64,000 nt of DNA from Epiperipatus broadwayi (GCA_028023455.1 JAQFVV010012508.1:2103877-2167876), one strand, 5' to 3'; shown: positions 11,435 through 23,274, numbered from the stretch's first letter. Numbers and translations: made by a program. The notes: generated from the letters alone by a model not told the origin.

Positions 11435-12830
11435 CTAGAAATGAGTTAGGCAATGACTATACAATCCAATCTGTATACCATGTCCACATACCATGTCCAC
11501 ATGGAGAACATGCTTGTCCAATTTCCTGTTTACATGATATTTTAATTTTTTCAGCAGAAAAGCTTCTCTCCAATGTATTTTATCCTCAGCTATATCTTTC
11601 CAATGGAAACAATTAAAATTACATTTCTTTAAAATATCTAGGAAATAATCTTTATAATGTACATTGGGTCTACTTTCCCCACTAAAACCATATTCAAGTT
11701 CACCATAAAACACCCCTTTAGAAAAGTGTTGCATTGGTTATTTGTTTTGCACGTCCAATCCAACAAAAGTGTGATTTTACAATAGTAGTGATTTTATAAT
11801 ATTAGACTCTATAATGTCACACCCAACAAGGTGAAGAATATATTGATTGGTTTTATGATATTGTCATTGTATTTTTACAATTTTATGGAGCATTCCTTAA
11901 CTGGAATTTTTTAACTGTCCTTATATTGCGTCTATAAGGTATAATTAAAATAACATATCTATACCCAGCTAACATAGCGTAGTTTATTTCTCTGTGATGA
12001 AATATTTTATCTTTTACCTTGTTAAAAGCTACAGCATCACATTAGATTCTTTATATGCCTTAACATCTAAATCCATCTTTTTATTTATAAAACTACCAAG
12101 ATATTTAAACTGATTTACATTCTCAAATCAGTAACCATTCATCTTAAAAAGTTGCTGAGGATTTTTCTTCTGTCACTGGCTAATAAAGAACTTGAATTTT
12201 TTGAACAGTGATTAATAAAACTTAAGTCTTCAGATATTACATTCAAAACATTAAGAATATTTTACAAATTGTCTTTTGAACTGGAAAAAATAGATCAATC
12301 ATCAACATACTGTAAATTCAGAATTCAAGAAGTTTTTGTTTTTAATCTTGATCTTTATTTGATTGGGCTGCCAATAAAAATTCGAAAGACTTCTATCTTA
12401 AAAATTGAAAACAGTACTGGAACAAGAACACATCTTTGTTTAACGTCAGTTTTTATTTCAAATGTCTTAAATTTTTCCAATTATTAGTAAAACACTTCTT
12501 CTTATTCCATCATATAGAAGATGTATAAAATGAAATTTTGGTGGGAAACCATTTAATTTCATACAATTCCACAAATCTATCCTATTAACTGAATCAAATG
12601 CCTTGACTAAATCAATAAAAGCATTATATAAATCACTCCTTTATTCCCGACACTTTTCTTGCATTTATCTATAAAAATATTGCTTAGATATATATTTTCA
12701 GGATGTGTCTGTTTATAAAGTTTAAAAGCTTGGAAAATTAACATTGACATTTATTAAAAACAAAATTTAAAATTCAATAACCCTTTATCCAATTTCTTTC
12801 CCAAATGCAAATCCAATTTTTAAAGTATAT
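11435..12830 (-). pseudogene. LINE reverse transcriptase remnant, 3' half
   Basis: Read on the minus strand from 12830 down, it gives IYKTDT, then FIDLVKAFDSVNRIDLWNCMK (RT domain block A, about 12560-12640). Next come FHFIHLLYDGIRRSVL, NQFKYLGSFINKKMDLDV (about 12050-12130) and the C-terminal tail with GVFYGELEYGFSGE, RPNVHYKDYFLDILKKCNFN and WKDIAEDKIHWREAF (11435-11734). That is the usual order of RT and distal thumb/tail in CR1/Jockey-like LINEs. Frameshifts and stops separate the blocks. The tail exon alone remains open for 99 residues, the longest LINE frame in the window. It is dead as an element. Confidence 0.8.
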
Positions 12831-13660
12831 AATTACGTCTTCCTTTCTACTCTTCTTTTCAAATTTTATTGTTAATAACAAATATTTTACATGAATCAAC
12901 AATATTTCATATGGCCATTGTTAAACAACCTATAATAGACACAAATCAAAAATACGAAAACTGTGAAAATTCCACATTATATTAAAATTTTAAAAATTAA
13001 CATATTATTTTTTGAGATTAAAATTTTCCCAACTTGTATTTATATAAATTACAAATTAGAAAAATAAAAGAGAGAAAAGTAAATATATTATTTTTAATAT
13101 ATTCTTTTTAGAAAATATAGAATGACTTCATATTTTCATTTTATGTGTATTGTATGTAGCTTTACAACTGCCATATAAAAATCGATGAAACATTGGTAAT
13201 TTATGTAAAATATTTGTAATTAATAAACAAGATTTGAAAAAAAATATGGATTAAGAAGTATTTATAAATTCATATATATATATTTTATGATATAAAAACT
13301 CATTTACTTACCAAAATGCAATACTTTACATATATTTAAAGTCGATAATGTTTCTGTTTTTTGTTTTAATTTTTAATATAAACTATCTAATTATATTACC
13401 ATAAGCGTAAGCTTGTGGTTAAAACACCTGTAGAGGTCCCTACTATCGCATTTTATACGCATATTATCGAGGTTATAGCCTCAGTAAATATTACTTACGT
13501 AATCAATGTGCGTTTAATAAATTTATAATTACAACCATAAATATTTATGTATATGGATCTTATGGATCTTTTAGTTCAATCAGTCTTATAATTTTTTCTT
13601 CTAAATAACTGGTTTATAATCAACCCAATCAATCATCATCATCATTTTAACTATTATCAA

Positions 13661-14083
13661 TCCACTGCAGGATGAAGGTCTCTCCAAGCTCAATCCATCT
13701 TCTCTGATCTCTAGCCTCTCATCTCCATATTGTCCCAGTATACTTCCTTATCTCATCCATCCATCTCACATGTGGTCTTTTTCTAGGTCTTTTTCATTCT
13801 TTTGGAATCCAGTACTGGTTAGTAAATGACTGTCTAGCTGTTTTTAATTAGAGAATAAAACAGGGGGACTGAGATTCACTGTAGAATGAAGATCTCGCCA
13901 AGTTCAATCCATCTTCTCTGATCTCTAGCCTCTTTTCTCCACATTATCCCAGTATACTTCCTTATCTCATCCATCCATCTCACATGTAGTCTTTTCCTAG
14001 ATCTTTTTCATGCTCTTGGAATCCAGTACTGGTTAGTAAATGATTATCTAGCTGTTTTTAATTAGAGGATAAAACAGGGTGGA
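13661..14083 (-). repeat. Tandemly duplicated LINE tail fragment
   Basis: Two copies about 215 bp apart (13661-13867 and 13877-14083) are similar throughout. Minus-strand reading gives KKTTCEMDG-DKEVY and then AWRDLHPAVD, matching the tail of the LINE at 28.94-29.29 kb (KRPHVRWMDEIRK...). Both copies end with the same non-coding block CTAGCTGTTTTTAATTAGAG. Confidence 0.75.
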
Positions 14084-14198
14084 AAACTGTTCAAGCCCTC
14101 AATATCTTACATTTTGCAAGTTTGATGACAAATGAATTTTTTATTGTTGTTCTTTATTATATATAGAGCTCACAAAATAAGCTTTTAACAAGCTTTGA

Positions 14199-14263
14199 GA
14201 ATATTCCCAACCCCAGACTGGTTTCTGCAACTGGTGTCGTCAGTGAGGTGCTAAGATATTCAA
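14199..14263 (-). ncRNA. Type I hammerhead ribozyme, family B unit 1
   Basis: Minus strand reads CTGACGA, weak stem II around CACCAGTTGCA, GAAA, stem III ACCAGT sharing the last A, C17, then TGGGGTTGGGAATATTC. Proximal stem I CCTCA/TGGGG is intact, and the distal GAATAT/ATATTC pairing is nearly so. Confidence 0.75.
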
Positions 14264-14582
14264 ACATTAGATTAAAAATACCAGGACAAGCCCAGCACTT
14301 TATCTAATGTATAACCATTAAGTAGAAAATCTGAAATTTTCAGACATCCATTATGTTTTTCCAATCCAGTTATCTAACTTAAATAGCCATATGGGACTGA
14401 ACTAAGTTCAGATACATCATATATTAATAGCCTTAGCAATATAAAATCACCAAAGCCTTAATAGCAAAAAATAAAATCACACAAAAAAATCCAAGTCAGA
14501 TGTCATATGACCTAATTTAATAAGCTTGTATTTACAATTGTTATATATAGAGCTCGCAAAATAAGCTCTTAACAAGCTTTAA

Positions 14583-14645
14583 GAATATCCCCAAACCCAG
14601 ACCGGTTTCTGCTACTGGCATCATCAGTGAGATGCTAGGATATTC
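14583..14645 (-). ncRNA. Type I hammerhead ribozyme, family B unit 2
   Basis: Minus strand reads GAATATCC...ATCTCA, CTGATGA, stem II TGC-CAGTA-GCA, GAAA, a fully palindromic stem III ACCGGT, C17, then TGGGTTTGGGGATATTC. Distal stem I GAATATCC/GGATATTC is a perfect 8 bp. It is one of the best-preserved copies. Confidence 0.88.
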
Positions 14646-14963
14646 AAGCATTACATTAAAAATACCAGGATAAACCCAGCCCTTTATCTAATGTATAACC
14701 ATTAAGTAGAAAATTTGAATTTTTCAGACATGCATATGTCTTTCCAATACATTTATTAACTTAAATAGCCATATGGGACTGAACTAAGTTCAGATACATC
14801 ATATATTAATAGACTTAGCAATTTAAAATCACCAAAGCCTTAATAGCAAAAAATAAAATTACAAAAAAAAATACAAGTTAGATGTCACATGGCTAATTTA
14901 ATAAGCTTGTATTTACAAATGTTATATATAGAGCTCACAAAATGAGCTCTTAACAAGCTTTGA

Positions 14964-15025
14964 GAATATCCCAAACCCAGATTGCTTTCTGCTACTGGCG
15001 TCATCAGTGAGGTGCTAGAATATTC
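14964..15025 (-). ncRNA. Decaying hammerhead, family B unit 3
   Basis: CTGATGA-type core (CTGACGA) and stem II GC-CAGTA-GC remain and the GAAA is present, but the stem III palindrome is lost (AGCAAT). It is likely weak or inactive. Confidence 0.65.
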
Positions 15026-15203
15026 AAGCATTAGATTAAAAATACCAGGACAAGCCCAGCATTTTATCTAATGTATAATGATTAAGTAGAAAATCTGAAA
15101 TTTTCAGACACCCATATGTCTTCCAATCCAGCCATCTAACTTAAATAATTATACATTAGATAAAGTGCTGTGCTTGTCCTGGTATATTTTTAGTCTAATG
15201 CTT

Positions 15204-15260
15204 GATTATCCTAGCATCTCACTGATGATGCCAGTAGCAGAAACCAGGCTGGGGATATTC
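15204..15260 (+). ncRNA. Decaying hammerhead, family B unit 4
   Basis: CTGATGA, stem II TGC-CAGTA-GCA and GAAA are intact. The cleavage triplet is GGC instead of GTC, which removes the required U16.1, and stem I is shortened. It is probably inactive. Confidence 0.65.
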
Positions 15261-15600
15261 TCAAAGCTTGTTAAGAGCTTATGTTGCAAGTTCTCTCTCT
15301 CTCTGTATATATATATATATAACATTTGTAAATACAAGCTTATTAAATTAGGTCATGTGACATCTGATTTGATTTTTTTGTTTGTAATTATATTTTTTGC
15401 TATTAAGGCTTTGGTGATTTTATATTGCTAAGGCTATTAATATATGGTATATCTGAACTTAGTTCAACCTCATATGTCTATTTAAGCTAGATAGCTGGAT
15501 TGGAAGACATATGGATGTCTGAACATTTCAGATTTTCTATTTAATAGTTATACATTAGATAAAATGCTGGGCTTGTCCTGGTATTTTTAATCTAATGCTT

Positions 15601-15663
15601 GAATATCCTAGCACCTCACTGATGATGCCATTAGTAGAAACCAGTCTGGGATTGGGGATATTC
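15601..15663 (+). ncRNA. Type I hammerhead ribozyme, family B unit 5
   Basis: GAATATCC...CACCTCA, CTGATGA, stem II TGC-CATTA-GTA (one G-T pair), GAAA, stem III ACCAGT, C17, then TGGGATTGGGGATATTC. The 8-bp distal stem I is perfect. Confidence 0.85.
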
Positions 15664-16237
15664 ACAAAGCTTGTTAAGAGCTTATTTTGTGAGCTCTTTA
15701 TATAACATTTGTAAATACAAGCTTATTAAATTAGGTCATGTGACATCTGACTTGATTTTTTTTTTTTGCTACTGTGTTAGCAAATGTTAAATACTGTACT
15801 TCTTGTGCATGAATTAGAAATTGATGATATGCAGTATGAATTTGAGAAAAATGATATGTATTTATTGGTTTGCATATAGATTAAATTGATAATATTATTG
15901 TGGGAAAAGATAAAAAGATATATAATTTTATCCATCTTGAAAATAAATAAAATAGGGTCATGAAAATATGTTATTTAATAAGGCAGGTAGAGGTGTTTAT
16001 AAATTTTTTTTTGTTTTTTTTTAAGGAAATAACATTGTAAAAGTCATTTAAAGCTAAAATAAATTAGACAAAGAAAATAATTATTTTTGTACTAGCTTTT
16101 GTATAAATAGACTCAGAAAATGATTTACAGGAAAACAAATAAACACCTGTCATAGATTATCTTTGAAATAATTGATGCAACAGGCAAGAGTTGAGAAGTT
16201 AGTTGAACAACCAGTTGAATAATTAATTGGGCTAATG

Positions 16238-18850
16238 CAGGGGTCAGGAAACTATGGCTCGTGAGCTATATGTGGCTCTTTGGATATATATATGTGGCTC
16301 TTGCAGTAATGTCTATATTTTTTCCACAGGGCCTAATTGGAACATATGTTTAAAAAAAAGCAAAAAAAAAACAAAAAAACATTGCAATACGAAATCATAA
16401 AAAATAAAGATGAAATCAGGACAAGTCTAGGACATGTAGACCCCCTACTTTGTAGTAAAATCGAAAATAAAGTTATCATAGTTTCAATTTATAAAATTTT
16501 TAAAAGATTTTATTAACGTTGTGATTTTATATGTTTTATAAGTCTAGCAGAACTTTGTAATTAATAAGTCAGCACATGGTTGACCTCTAGTGGACAAGAC
16601 AATGTTAGCAATGGTGCAATGTGAATTCACGTAATCTAGAAGAGAGACATATCATTTTTTGTGTAATTGTGCAAACATTAATATAACCTATTAAATAAAA
16701 TACAATATTTGATGTGTTTTTCAACATGAATATAAAGAAAAGACAGAAGAACATTAGATGATCATTGTGATTTTAACGCCAAATGGACTGAATCTTTTGC
16801 GTTTATCGCGAACTCGGAAAGGCCTTCCAACCTGTTCTATTTGCCAAGAAACATTGGCACAAAACAAGAAGTGTAATTTGGAGAGACACTTCATGACAAA
16901 ACATGCCTGATTTGCCATAAAATATCCTGTCAGTGACACGAGAAAAAAAGCAATTGAAGAACTTCAGAAAAATATTGAAAAAGCAATTCTGTATTTGATT
17001 ATTAGAGACAGTCTACCAATAACGTTACTATTGCAAGCTTCGGAGTAACTCAGGAAATCACTAAGGGAGGAAAACCATTCACAGATGATGAGTACATAAA
17101 ATGTTGTTTTATTAAAGTATTTGATGAACTTTTTCGTGATTTCAAAAATAAAACATTTTAAATAAAATTAAAAACATGGCATTATCTGCCAAAACAGTAG
17201 CAGATAGGACAGTTAAAATGGCCTTAAATGTGGCCAACCAATAAATCGAGGACATTAAATTATCTTCAGCTTTATCAGTTGTAGCGGATGAGTCTTGCGA
17301 CATCAAGGGCACAGCCCAGATTTCCTTTTATGTGTGGTATATATCATCTGAGGGTCCAAGAGAAGAGCTTTTAGGATTATTGGCACTCAAGGGCCAAAAG
17401 TGAGGAGAGGATATAGCAAATGCTCTCATCGAATGCATGGAGAAAAAAAACATGTCATACTTGATAAAATTGTGTCAATTGCAACTGATGGGGCAAAAAG
17501 TATGATGGGATCAAAAATGGGGTTTGTTTAAATTTTAAAAGAAAACATTAATCATGAAGTGATTATTTTTCATTGTATTCTTTACCAGGAAGCACTTTGT
17601 GCACAAAGATTTCCAGAAGAAATTGGTAAAGTTATGGACTTGGTAATTAAGATTATTAATTTTATTGCAGCAAGAGGACTTAACCATCGACAATTTAAAG
17701 AGTTGCTATGTGAAATGGAGAGTGAGTATTCAGATCTTCTCCAATATAACAGGGTTCGATGGCTTTCCAGAAGCAACATGTTGAAACATTTTCCATTTTG
17801 CATAAATGAAATCAAACTATTTCTCAACAACGAGAGGGCCTCAATATTTAGAATTAACAGAAGATCAGTGGTTGCAAAAATTGTATTTCATGGTCGATGT
17901 TATGTCACAACTGAATCAGCTCAATCGTAAATTACAAGGTAAGGGAAATACTGCTTTTTCAATGGTAGAAGAAATTATTTTGTTTGAAAAGAAATTGATT
18001 CTATTTGCTGAAGATTTAGAGAGGGGAACTTTAGTTCATTTCCCAAACTTGTCTCAATAGCATCAAGAAAACAATGCCCTCATTAACAAAGATTATTTTA
18101 AGATAACAATTTTAAACATGAGAGAATAATTTCTTCAAAGGTTTCAGGAATTTAGAAATGATAAAGCAACTCTAGCTTTTATTACAAATCCTCTTAATAT
18201 CAATGTGAGAGAATTAAAATTTCCCCCATTTGATATTGATGTGGGTAATTTTGAAGTACAATTGCTGGACTTGACAAGCAAAGATTTATGGAGCTCCAAA
18301 TTTGTTCACCTTGGTATTGAAATGGAAGAACTGGAAAAAGAAAAATGTAGTCTCCTTTCACAGAACCAGCAGAGTGCTATAAAAAAACCTACAGAAGGCA
18401 GACTATGATTTTTACTACTAGGAATAGCCTTCCAGATTCATATCATGAGTTGAAAATATTTGCATTTGGTATTCTCAGTATCTTTGGATCTACATACTTA
18501 TGTGAACAATCATTTTCTAACATGAATTTTATTAAATGTAAATTGAGGAACCAAATTACTGAAGCCAACTTGGAATCATGCCTTAAATTAAAAACCACTA
18601 GTTACTAACTGCACATGCAGAAACTTTCTAAGGAAATGCAAGCTCACTGTTCACATTGATTAAAACCAATGCTAGCAATTTTCCATGCAATTTAATCTAC
18701 ATTTAATAAAGATGTAATTAATATTGTAACTTGTTATAGTATTTCTTTAAATTTCCTTATTTGTAAAAATATATTCATGGCTCAGGAATAATTAAATTGT
18801 CGTGAGATGTCAGATTTGGCTCTTCCGTCTCAAAAATTTGCAGACCCCTG
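16238..18850 (+). mobile_element. hAT transposon with both ends
   Basis: The left end reads CAGGGGTCAGGAAACTATGG and the right end is ...TTTGCAGACCCCTG, giving short inverted repeats of CAGGGGTC. Subterminal GGCTC repeats occur at both ends. The flanking octamers are GGCTAATG (16230-16237) and AGCTAGTG (18851-18858), matching at six of eight positions, as expected for an aged 8-bp hAT duplication. It is about 2.6 kb, the normal size for one intronless transposase gene. Confidence 0.9.
16750..18608 (+). pseudogene. hAT transposase (SCAND3/ZBED/GTF2IRD2-like), broken
   Basis: In order: a BED-like zinc finger with CSICQETLAQNKKC...H...TKH (about 16829-16905); a piece reading FGVTQEITKGGKPFTDDEYIK (about 17040); the middle of the RNase-H-like fold with the hallmark block INFIAARGLNHRQFKELLCEMESE and LLQYNRVRWLSRSNMLK (17640-17790); LDLTSKDLWSSKF (about 18255); and the C-terminal hAT dimerisation region with ILSIFGSTYLCEQSFSNMNFIK and RNQITEANLESCLKLKT (18470-18600). 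This is the usual domain order of transposases domesticated elsewhere as ZBED or GTF2IRD2 proteins. At least six frameshifts or stops break it, so no active enzyme can be made. Confidence 0.88.
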
Positions 18851-18859
18851 AGCTAGTGG

Positions 18860-20680
18860 GAAGTAATAAGAGTGTTGGAAGAGAGATTTAGAAGCTAAGG
18901 TGTAGTTCTAGACACCACTGTTATAGAGAAATCAGAATTGTTGTGTGTATAATTAAAGGTTGGACATGTAAATGATTGAACATGCAACCCCATTGTGATA
19001 ATTAGTGCAAAAAGACCCCAAATATGGCGTTGAAGACAAAGAGTAACAAACGTCAAAGATACTAAGTTGGAAAATCTAGTCTTTATGGGATATGCTGTCA
19101 ATTCTTATTTTGAGAGTATTCATTAATTATTTACACTTTAAATGAATCATTCCAATTACTATCTATGGTTCCTATTAGAATTTTGACTATAATATGATTT
19201 CTGAAATGAAATAATAAAGATTATAATTGCAATGAGAAAAGAATTTTATAATATATTTAGCAACTGTTTGTTTTAGATTTTTCTTCTAATTTTATTAATA
19301 GATTTGTTTAAATTGTGATAATTAATTAATATTTTTAGATTTTAATACATTCACCAGCCTATCAAAATAAAGAAAAACTATATATAAATCAACCGCATAA
19401 TATTACAAAAATTGTTTTTTGACGTTTTAAAAATCCTATCATTAAAACTATTTTTCATATTTTATATTGGTATTTAATTAAGAGTATCGACTTTTTACAA
19501 AATTATTTTCAAAAGATGTTACATTTTTTCTTTAGTTTTGAACAAAATAATTTATCATATTTCCGACTGTAGGCAGATGTTTAATATCTTTTTATGAACG
19601 ATATTACTCTCTTTTTTTTTTATTGGTTATTAAGTTGAATTTTTCCCCCCACTTTTTTTAAGGAATGTTTATTTTCATTAATCACATGTCTTAAATTATT
19701 ATGATTGTATTTGTTTTGTGTTAGTTGATCAATAAGAACTCCGTTATAAAAATAGTTTTTACATATGCAGTTGATCAATAATTGGATATAAATAGTCACG
19801 ATCTTTTATTAATTTCTTTAAATAATTTTTTCTGTTGCCAGGACTTTTTTGTTTAAAGGAATCATTTAAAATATATTATCTTTATTTCTAAAACACACAC
19901 ACACACACATGAGTAAAGATTTCACATTAGTATAGTTTTGACATTGAAAGTAAACCCGTTTTATTTATTTTTTCAAACTCAAGAATAGAAAATGCATAAC
20001 GAAGAACAAAATGTCAAACTTTTTTTAATTAGTTAATGAAATATTTTAAAATCTTTCCCGCCAAAAATTAAAAATTGTATTCGAACTTTGTATTGGGAAA
20101 AAAAAAATCAAAAGTAAGTTTTTTAGAATAATTTTTGAGCGAGTAAACAATTGAATTTTGACCATCTATGATTAATCATGATGATAAATCACAAATATAA
20201 AATTCAATGCAAATCAATGTACAGTTGTTAAACTTAAATATATATAAATCATTAAAAATTAAAGTTTTATTTTTCACAACGTTATTAATTCTCTATCTGC
20301 AAAACATATATGTAATGATCCTCATTATTTATTTTCCAGAAGGCATTATAATAAGTCTTTCATATTAATCTAACAATTTTCTCCAAGTACTTCACTTCCA
20401 TAGATCAATATCATACTTATCTTTAAGTCTATTTCAATATATCTTTTCTTAAGTTAAGTCTGTTTCCAAATATAGAGATCTAATTTCTTTCTCTCCACTT
20501 TATAATTTTTTCAATAAATAATTCTTCATTTTATCTTTTCTACACATAGCATTGCACACCTATCATTTTAATTTATTTTTCGATTTTGTTCTAAGTCCCA
20601 ATTCAAAATTCTAATTTTACTCCCCCCATCTTTTGTTTTATTTTAAAAAACAATATAGAAGTCTCTGTTCAATAAATAAT
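18860..20680. other. AT-rich gene-poor stretch
   Basis: No convincing gene or mobile element. It contains an (AC)n microsatellite at 19893-19909 and several homopolymer runs. A 68-residue minus frame at 18895-19101 has no recognisable motif. Confidence 0.5.
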
Positions 20681-20950
20681 ATTTATGTCATGTAATTTTC
20701 ACTACACCACTCTCACGCATGGTAGATAGTGTAAGAGATTGTGATCTGGGTCAACTGATGAGTACTGGTTCTGCACGAAATATGCATTTTTGGAGATTAT
20801 ACATTTTTTCACATGAATTTGGTCATATGTTTATGATTACATTCCTCCACAAGATGTTAAAAGCTGATAGAAACCAGTCCCTACTTTGTGTGAGAGAGAG
20901 AGCTAGTGAAAATTACACTACAGAAATATTATTCATTAAGGGATAATCTC
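20680..20950 (+). mobile_element. Family D-related repeat with ribozyme
   Basis: Begins TGTAATTTTCACTACACCA and ends ATTACACTACAGAAATATTA, so its ends are complementary. It holds a family D hammerhead at 20743-20798 and a GATAGAAACCAGTC block near 20875. It is closely related to the block at 2.8-3.06 kb in opposite orientation. Confidence 0.75.
20743..20798 (+). ncRNA. Type I hammerhead motif, family D
   Basis: GATCTGGGTCAA, CTGATGA, stem II GTACT-GGTTC-TGCAC (outer G-C and T-A kept, inner pairs eroded), GAAA, stem III region ATATGCATTTT, then TGGAGATT. The core is intact but stems I and II are weakened. Confidence 0.65.
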
Positions 20951-21049
20951 TACTCTAATGAATGACAAATAAAAATTATTAATAGAAATCTCTGCTCTAA
21001 ATAAGATATTTAGGCAGCCTTTTTCTTGTTTTCAATTTTAATTATCCAA

Positions 21050-21050
21050 A

Positions 21051-21097
<47 letters not shown>

Positions 21098-21110
21098 CAA
21101 CAACAACAAC
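21050..21110. repeat. (AAT)n/(AAC)n microsatellite
   Basis: AAT repeats change into AAC repeats near 21094. A separate (TG)n tract is at 21586-21601. Confidence 0.95.
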
Positions 21111-22164
21111 CTCATACACTTATTGTAAGTCTGATATTCCTTGCAGTTTTTCTATTCCAATATAACTGTTTTTATCAAACAATTTAGTTTTTAAAATTAT
21201 TAGCCTTTAAAACTTTCTGCCCAATTATTGGATTTTTTTTCTTTAAGCTTTGAGTCATTTCTTTAAACTATAAATTTCTTTTTATCTCAAACTTTTTATA
21301 TTTACAAGCATTATCATATTATTGGATAAAACTTTAAGCTGTTAAAATAACATTCATTAAATTTTTTTTGATTAAAATGAATATTAAACCAAACAAGAGA
21401 TAGAATAAAATTATCTTATATTTTTCACCATATCTATTTTTTTTATCAAAAAATCTGTGTAATTTTACAAATATTTTTTGATTAAAAATACATGTTTGTA
21501 TATTTAATCATAAAAGTCATCAAAAGAATTCCTTTTATCAAAAGCTTTTTCAAGATGAAGGAAACCATTTTTTTTTTGCTATATATGTGTGTGTGTGTGT
21601 GACTATATCTCTTTATATGAATAATTGTTTTGACCAAATCTCAATTTGGTAGTATGATTAATTTAGTAGTTGTTGCTAGAGACATTAGTAATACTAATAC
21701 TACTAAAAAAAACAACTATTTATCAGCTTTCACATAATTTAGCAATTAATTATTTCATTCATTAAGAAATTTAAATTAAAAGTGTAGGTATTGGATAAAT
21801 AATGAATATGGTTTATTTCGATTTAATTGACATGTTTTATAAAAAAAAAAAAATTATGGCTATAAAAGTTTTACTGTTAAATCATAATAATGCAGTCAAG
21901 TTTTCTTTATAATTCTAAGCATTTTAATTTGTATGTATATTAAAATGGACATTTCTTGAATTCAGAGAAAGAAGAGAGTCATAAAAATTATAACGAACCA
22001 ATAGCTGTAATAGTTTGCTTTAGATCTATAACATTTTATGTAAACAAAATAAGAAAATCAAGGATTAAGATATAAAAATAGGTTATCCTATTAGATCAAA
22101 TTTTAGTAACATTAATAAATTTATACATGTTATATATCATATGTATAAGCATATATGAATGTTA
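21111..22164. other. AT-rich stretch, nothing recognised
   Basis: Long A/T runs and short dinucleotide tracts. No protein-like frame or structured repeat was recognised. Confidence 0.45.
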
Positions 22165-22924
22165 ACAATCAACCCTTATGTTATCAATAATATCAACCTG
22201 TAGTCAAGGCAACCTCCTTTAACAATAAAGGTGATATCACCATTATCTATGATCTTATATATTTATATTGCAACTTGATCAAGGAGTGTCAGAAATCTGT
22301 AAGTTATAATTGGCTATTTATTAGTCTGCTTTCAGAACAGGTTATATTTGCCTGATTAATGAGATTTGTTTAAATTAGTCAAGTTGCAATCTTTGGTGTC
22401 TATATAAATATATAAGACCATAAATAAAGGTGATATCACCTTTTCTGTTAAACTTTTAACCGCTAATTATATTATTGGCCCGAGTGAGTTAAAAATCAAG
22501 ACTTTTAATTGGCCAAGACAAAGTCAATTGTCAAAATATATTCAACCTTTTAATATCATATTCACTTTAGATTCGTTTGTAAAAAGTATATTAATAATTT
22601 GTCAGGTTATGAAAGTGAACGAAAGTTCTTTCAAAAATAAATTTCTATTTGTTTATTGTAGAAATATTTCATAGTGGCAAAATTAAAAGCTAAACTTAGT
22701 AACGAATAAAAAGAGTTTGCTGACGTAAATGTTTTTTTTTTTCAGTTTTACGTTACGAAAAAGTAAATATTTTTTTTGCTAAAATCTTAAATATTTTTAC
22801 TAAAATCATAAATATTTTTTTTAAATAATTTAGTTTTTAGCATTATTTTACTTAAATAATTCGTAATTTCTCAAAAAATACTTTATAATGGTCTAAAACA
22901 CTGATTTATCATTTTCGAATTGAA

Positions 22925-23080
22925 AATCTTAGCGTTCTTCTTTGATTAGGCGGTTTCTTTGTCCTTGCCAGCCAATCAGAATGTCTTTGATGGCTGAGAG
23001 CCAATCACCAACAAGCTTCCTTCTTTGTTTAGGTTTACCGACAGTTTTATTGATTTTTTACTTGTAAAATAATTCAGAAG
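22925..23080 (+). promoter_or_regulatory. CCAAT-box-rich, promoter-like segment
   Basis: Less AT-rich than its surroundings. It contains two CCAAT motifs in the same direction (GCCAATCAGA near 22971 and GCCAATCACC near 23000). They lie about 80-110 bp before an ATG in a good context (GAAGATGG at 23081). A TGACGTCA CRE palindrome lies downstream at 23164-23171. This resembles a small housekeeping promoter caught between the transposon ends. It is inference from motifs only. Confidence 0.4.
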
Positions 23081-23167
23081 ATGGCAGCATCTTACAGAAC
23101 TTTTAAAAACCTAATGAACGACTGTAAAACAGCTATCCTAGCATTAAAAATAATGGAATTAGAGTGA
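23081..23167 (+). CDS. 28-residue ORF or captured first exon, unrecognised
   Basis: The ATG has a strong context (AAGATGG). The product begins MAASYRTFKNLMNDCKTA and ends after 28 residues. Alternatively, ACT|GTAAAA at 23122-23124 could be a 5' splice site, making the first 14 residues a coding exon. The N-terminus is basic and hydroxylated, as in some mitochondrial leaders, but that is a weak hint. I do not recognise a family. It may be a host gene fragment carried by the TIR element, or chance. Confidence 0.3.
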   Translation: MAASYRTFKNLMNDCKTAILALKIMELE

Positions 23168-23274
23168 CGTCAATCATCGACGAAAGGTCTCGTAAGCATC
23201 ATCAGAAAGGTTAAAGGATGTTGCCTTGACTATAGGATGAGATTGTTGATAGCTTAAGGGTTGATTGTTATCAT

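Larger units (their letters stand above)
14160..15770. mobile_element. Family B hammerhead array: three units then two inverted units
   Basis: Three direct units carry minus-strand ribozymes with predicted cleavage at plus positions about 14216, 14600 and 14980 (spacing 384 and 380). Two oppositely oriented units follow, cleaving at about 15249 and 15646 (spacing 397). Unit landmarks are GAGCTCACAAAATAAGCTC, AACAAGCTTTGAGAATATCC, the ribozyme, CATTAGATTAAAAATACCAG and TCATGTGACATCTGACTTG. This is the monomer size and tandem layout of metazoan retrozymes. No protein is encoded. Confidence 0.9.
22165..23268. mobile_element. 1.1-kb TIR element with probable TA duplication
   Basis: The left end ACAATCAACCCTTATG and the right end (reverse complement ACAATCAACCCTTAAG) start inverted repeats of about 65 bp. 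These continue through TAGTCAAGGCAAC and TCCTTTAAC on both sides. Each end is bordered by TA (22163-22164 and 23269-23270), fitting a Tc1/mariner-type non-autonomous element. A nested inverted pair with the palindrome GGTGATATCACC lies at about 22228-22275 and 22378-22440. There is no transposase. Confidence 0.8.

Noticed and set aside
14160-15770. CRISPR array
   Set aside because: Units are about 380 bp, with ribozymes and inverted copies. There are no short repeats with unique spacers.
20860-20890. Extra hammerhead at CTGATAGAAACCAGTC (also near 2855 and 3480)
   Set aside because: The GAAACCAGTC part fits, but there is no CTGANGA strand with a stem II, so it is not counted as a ribozyme.
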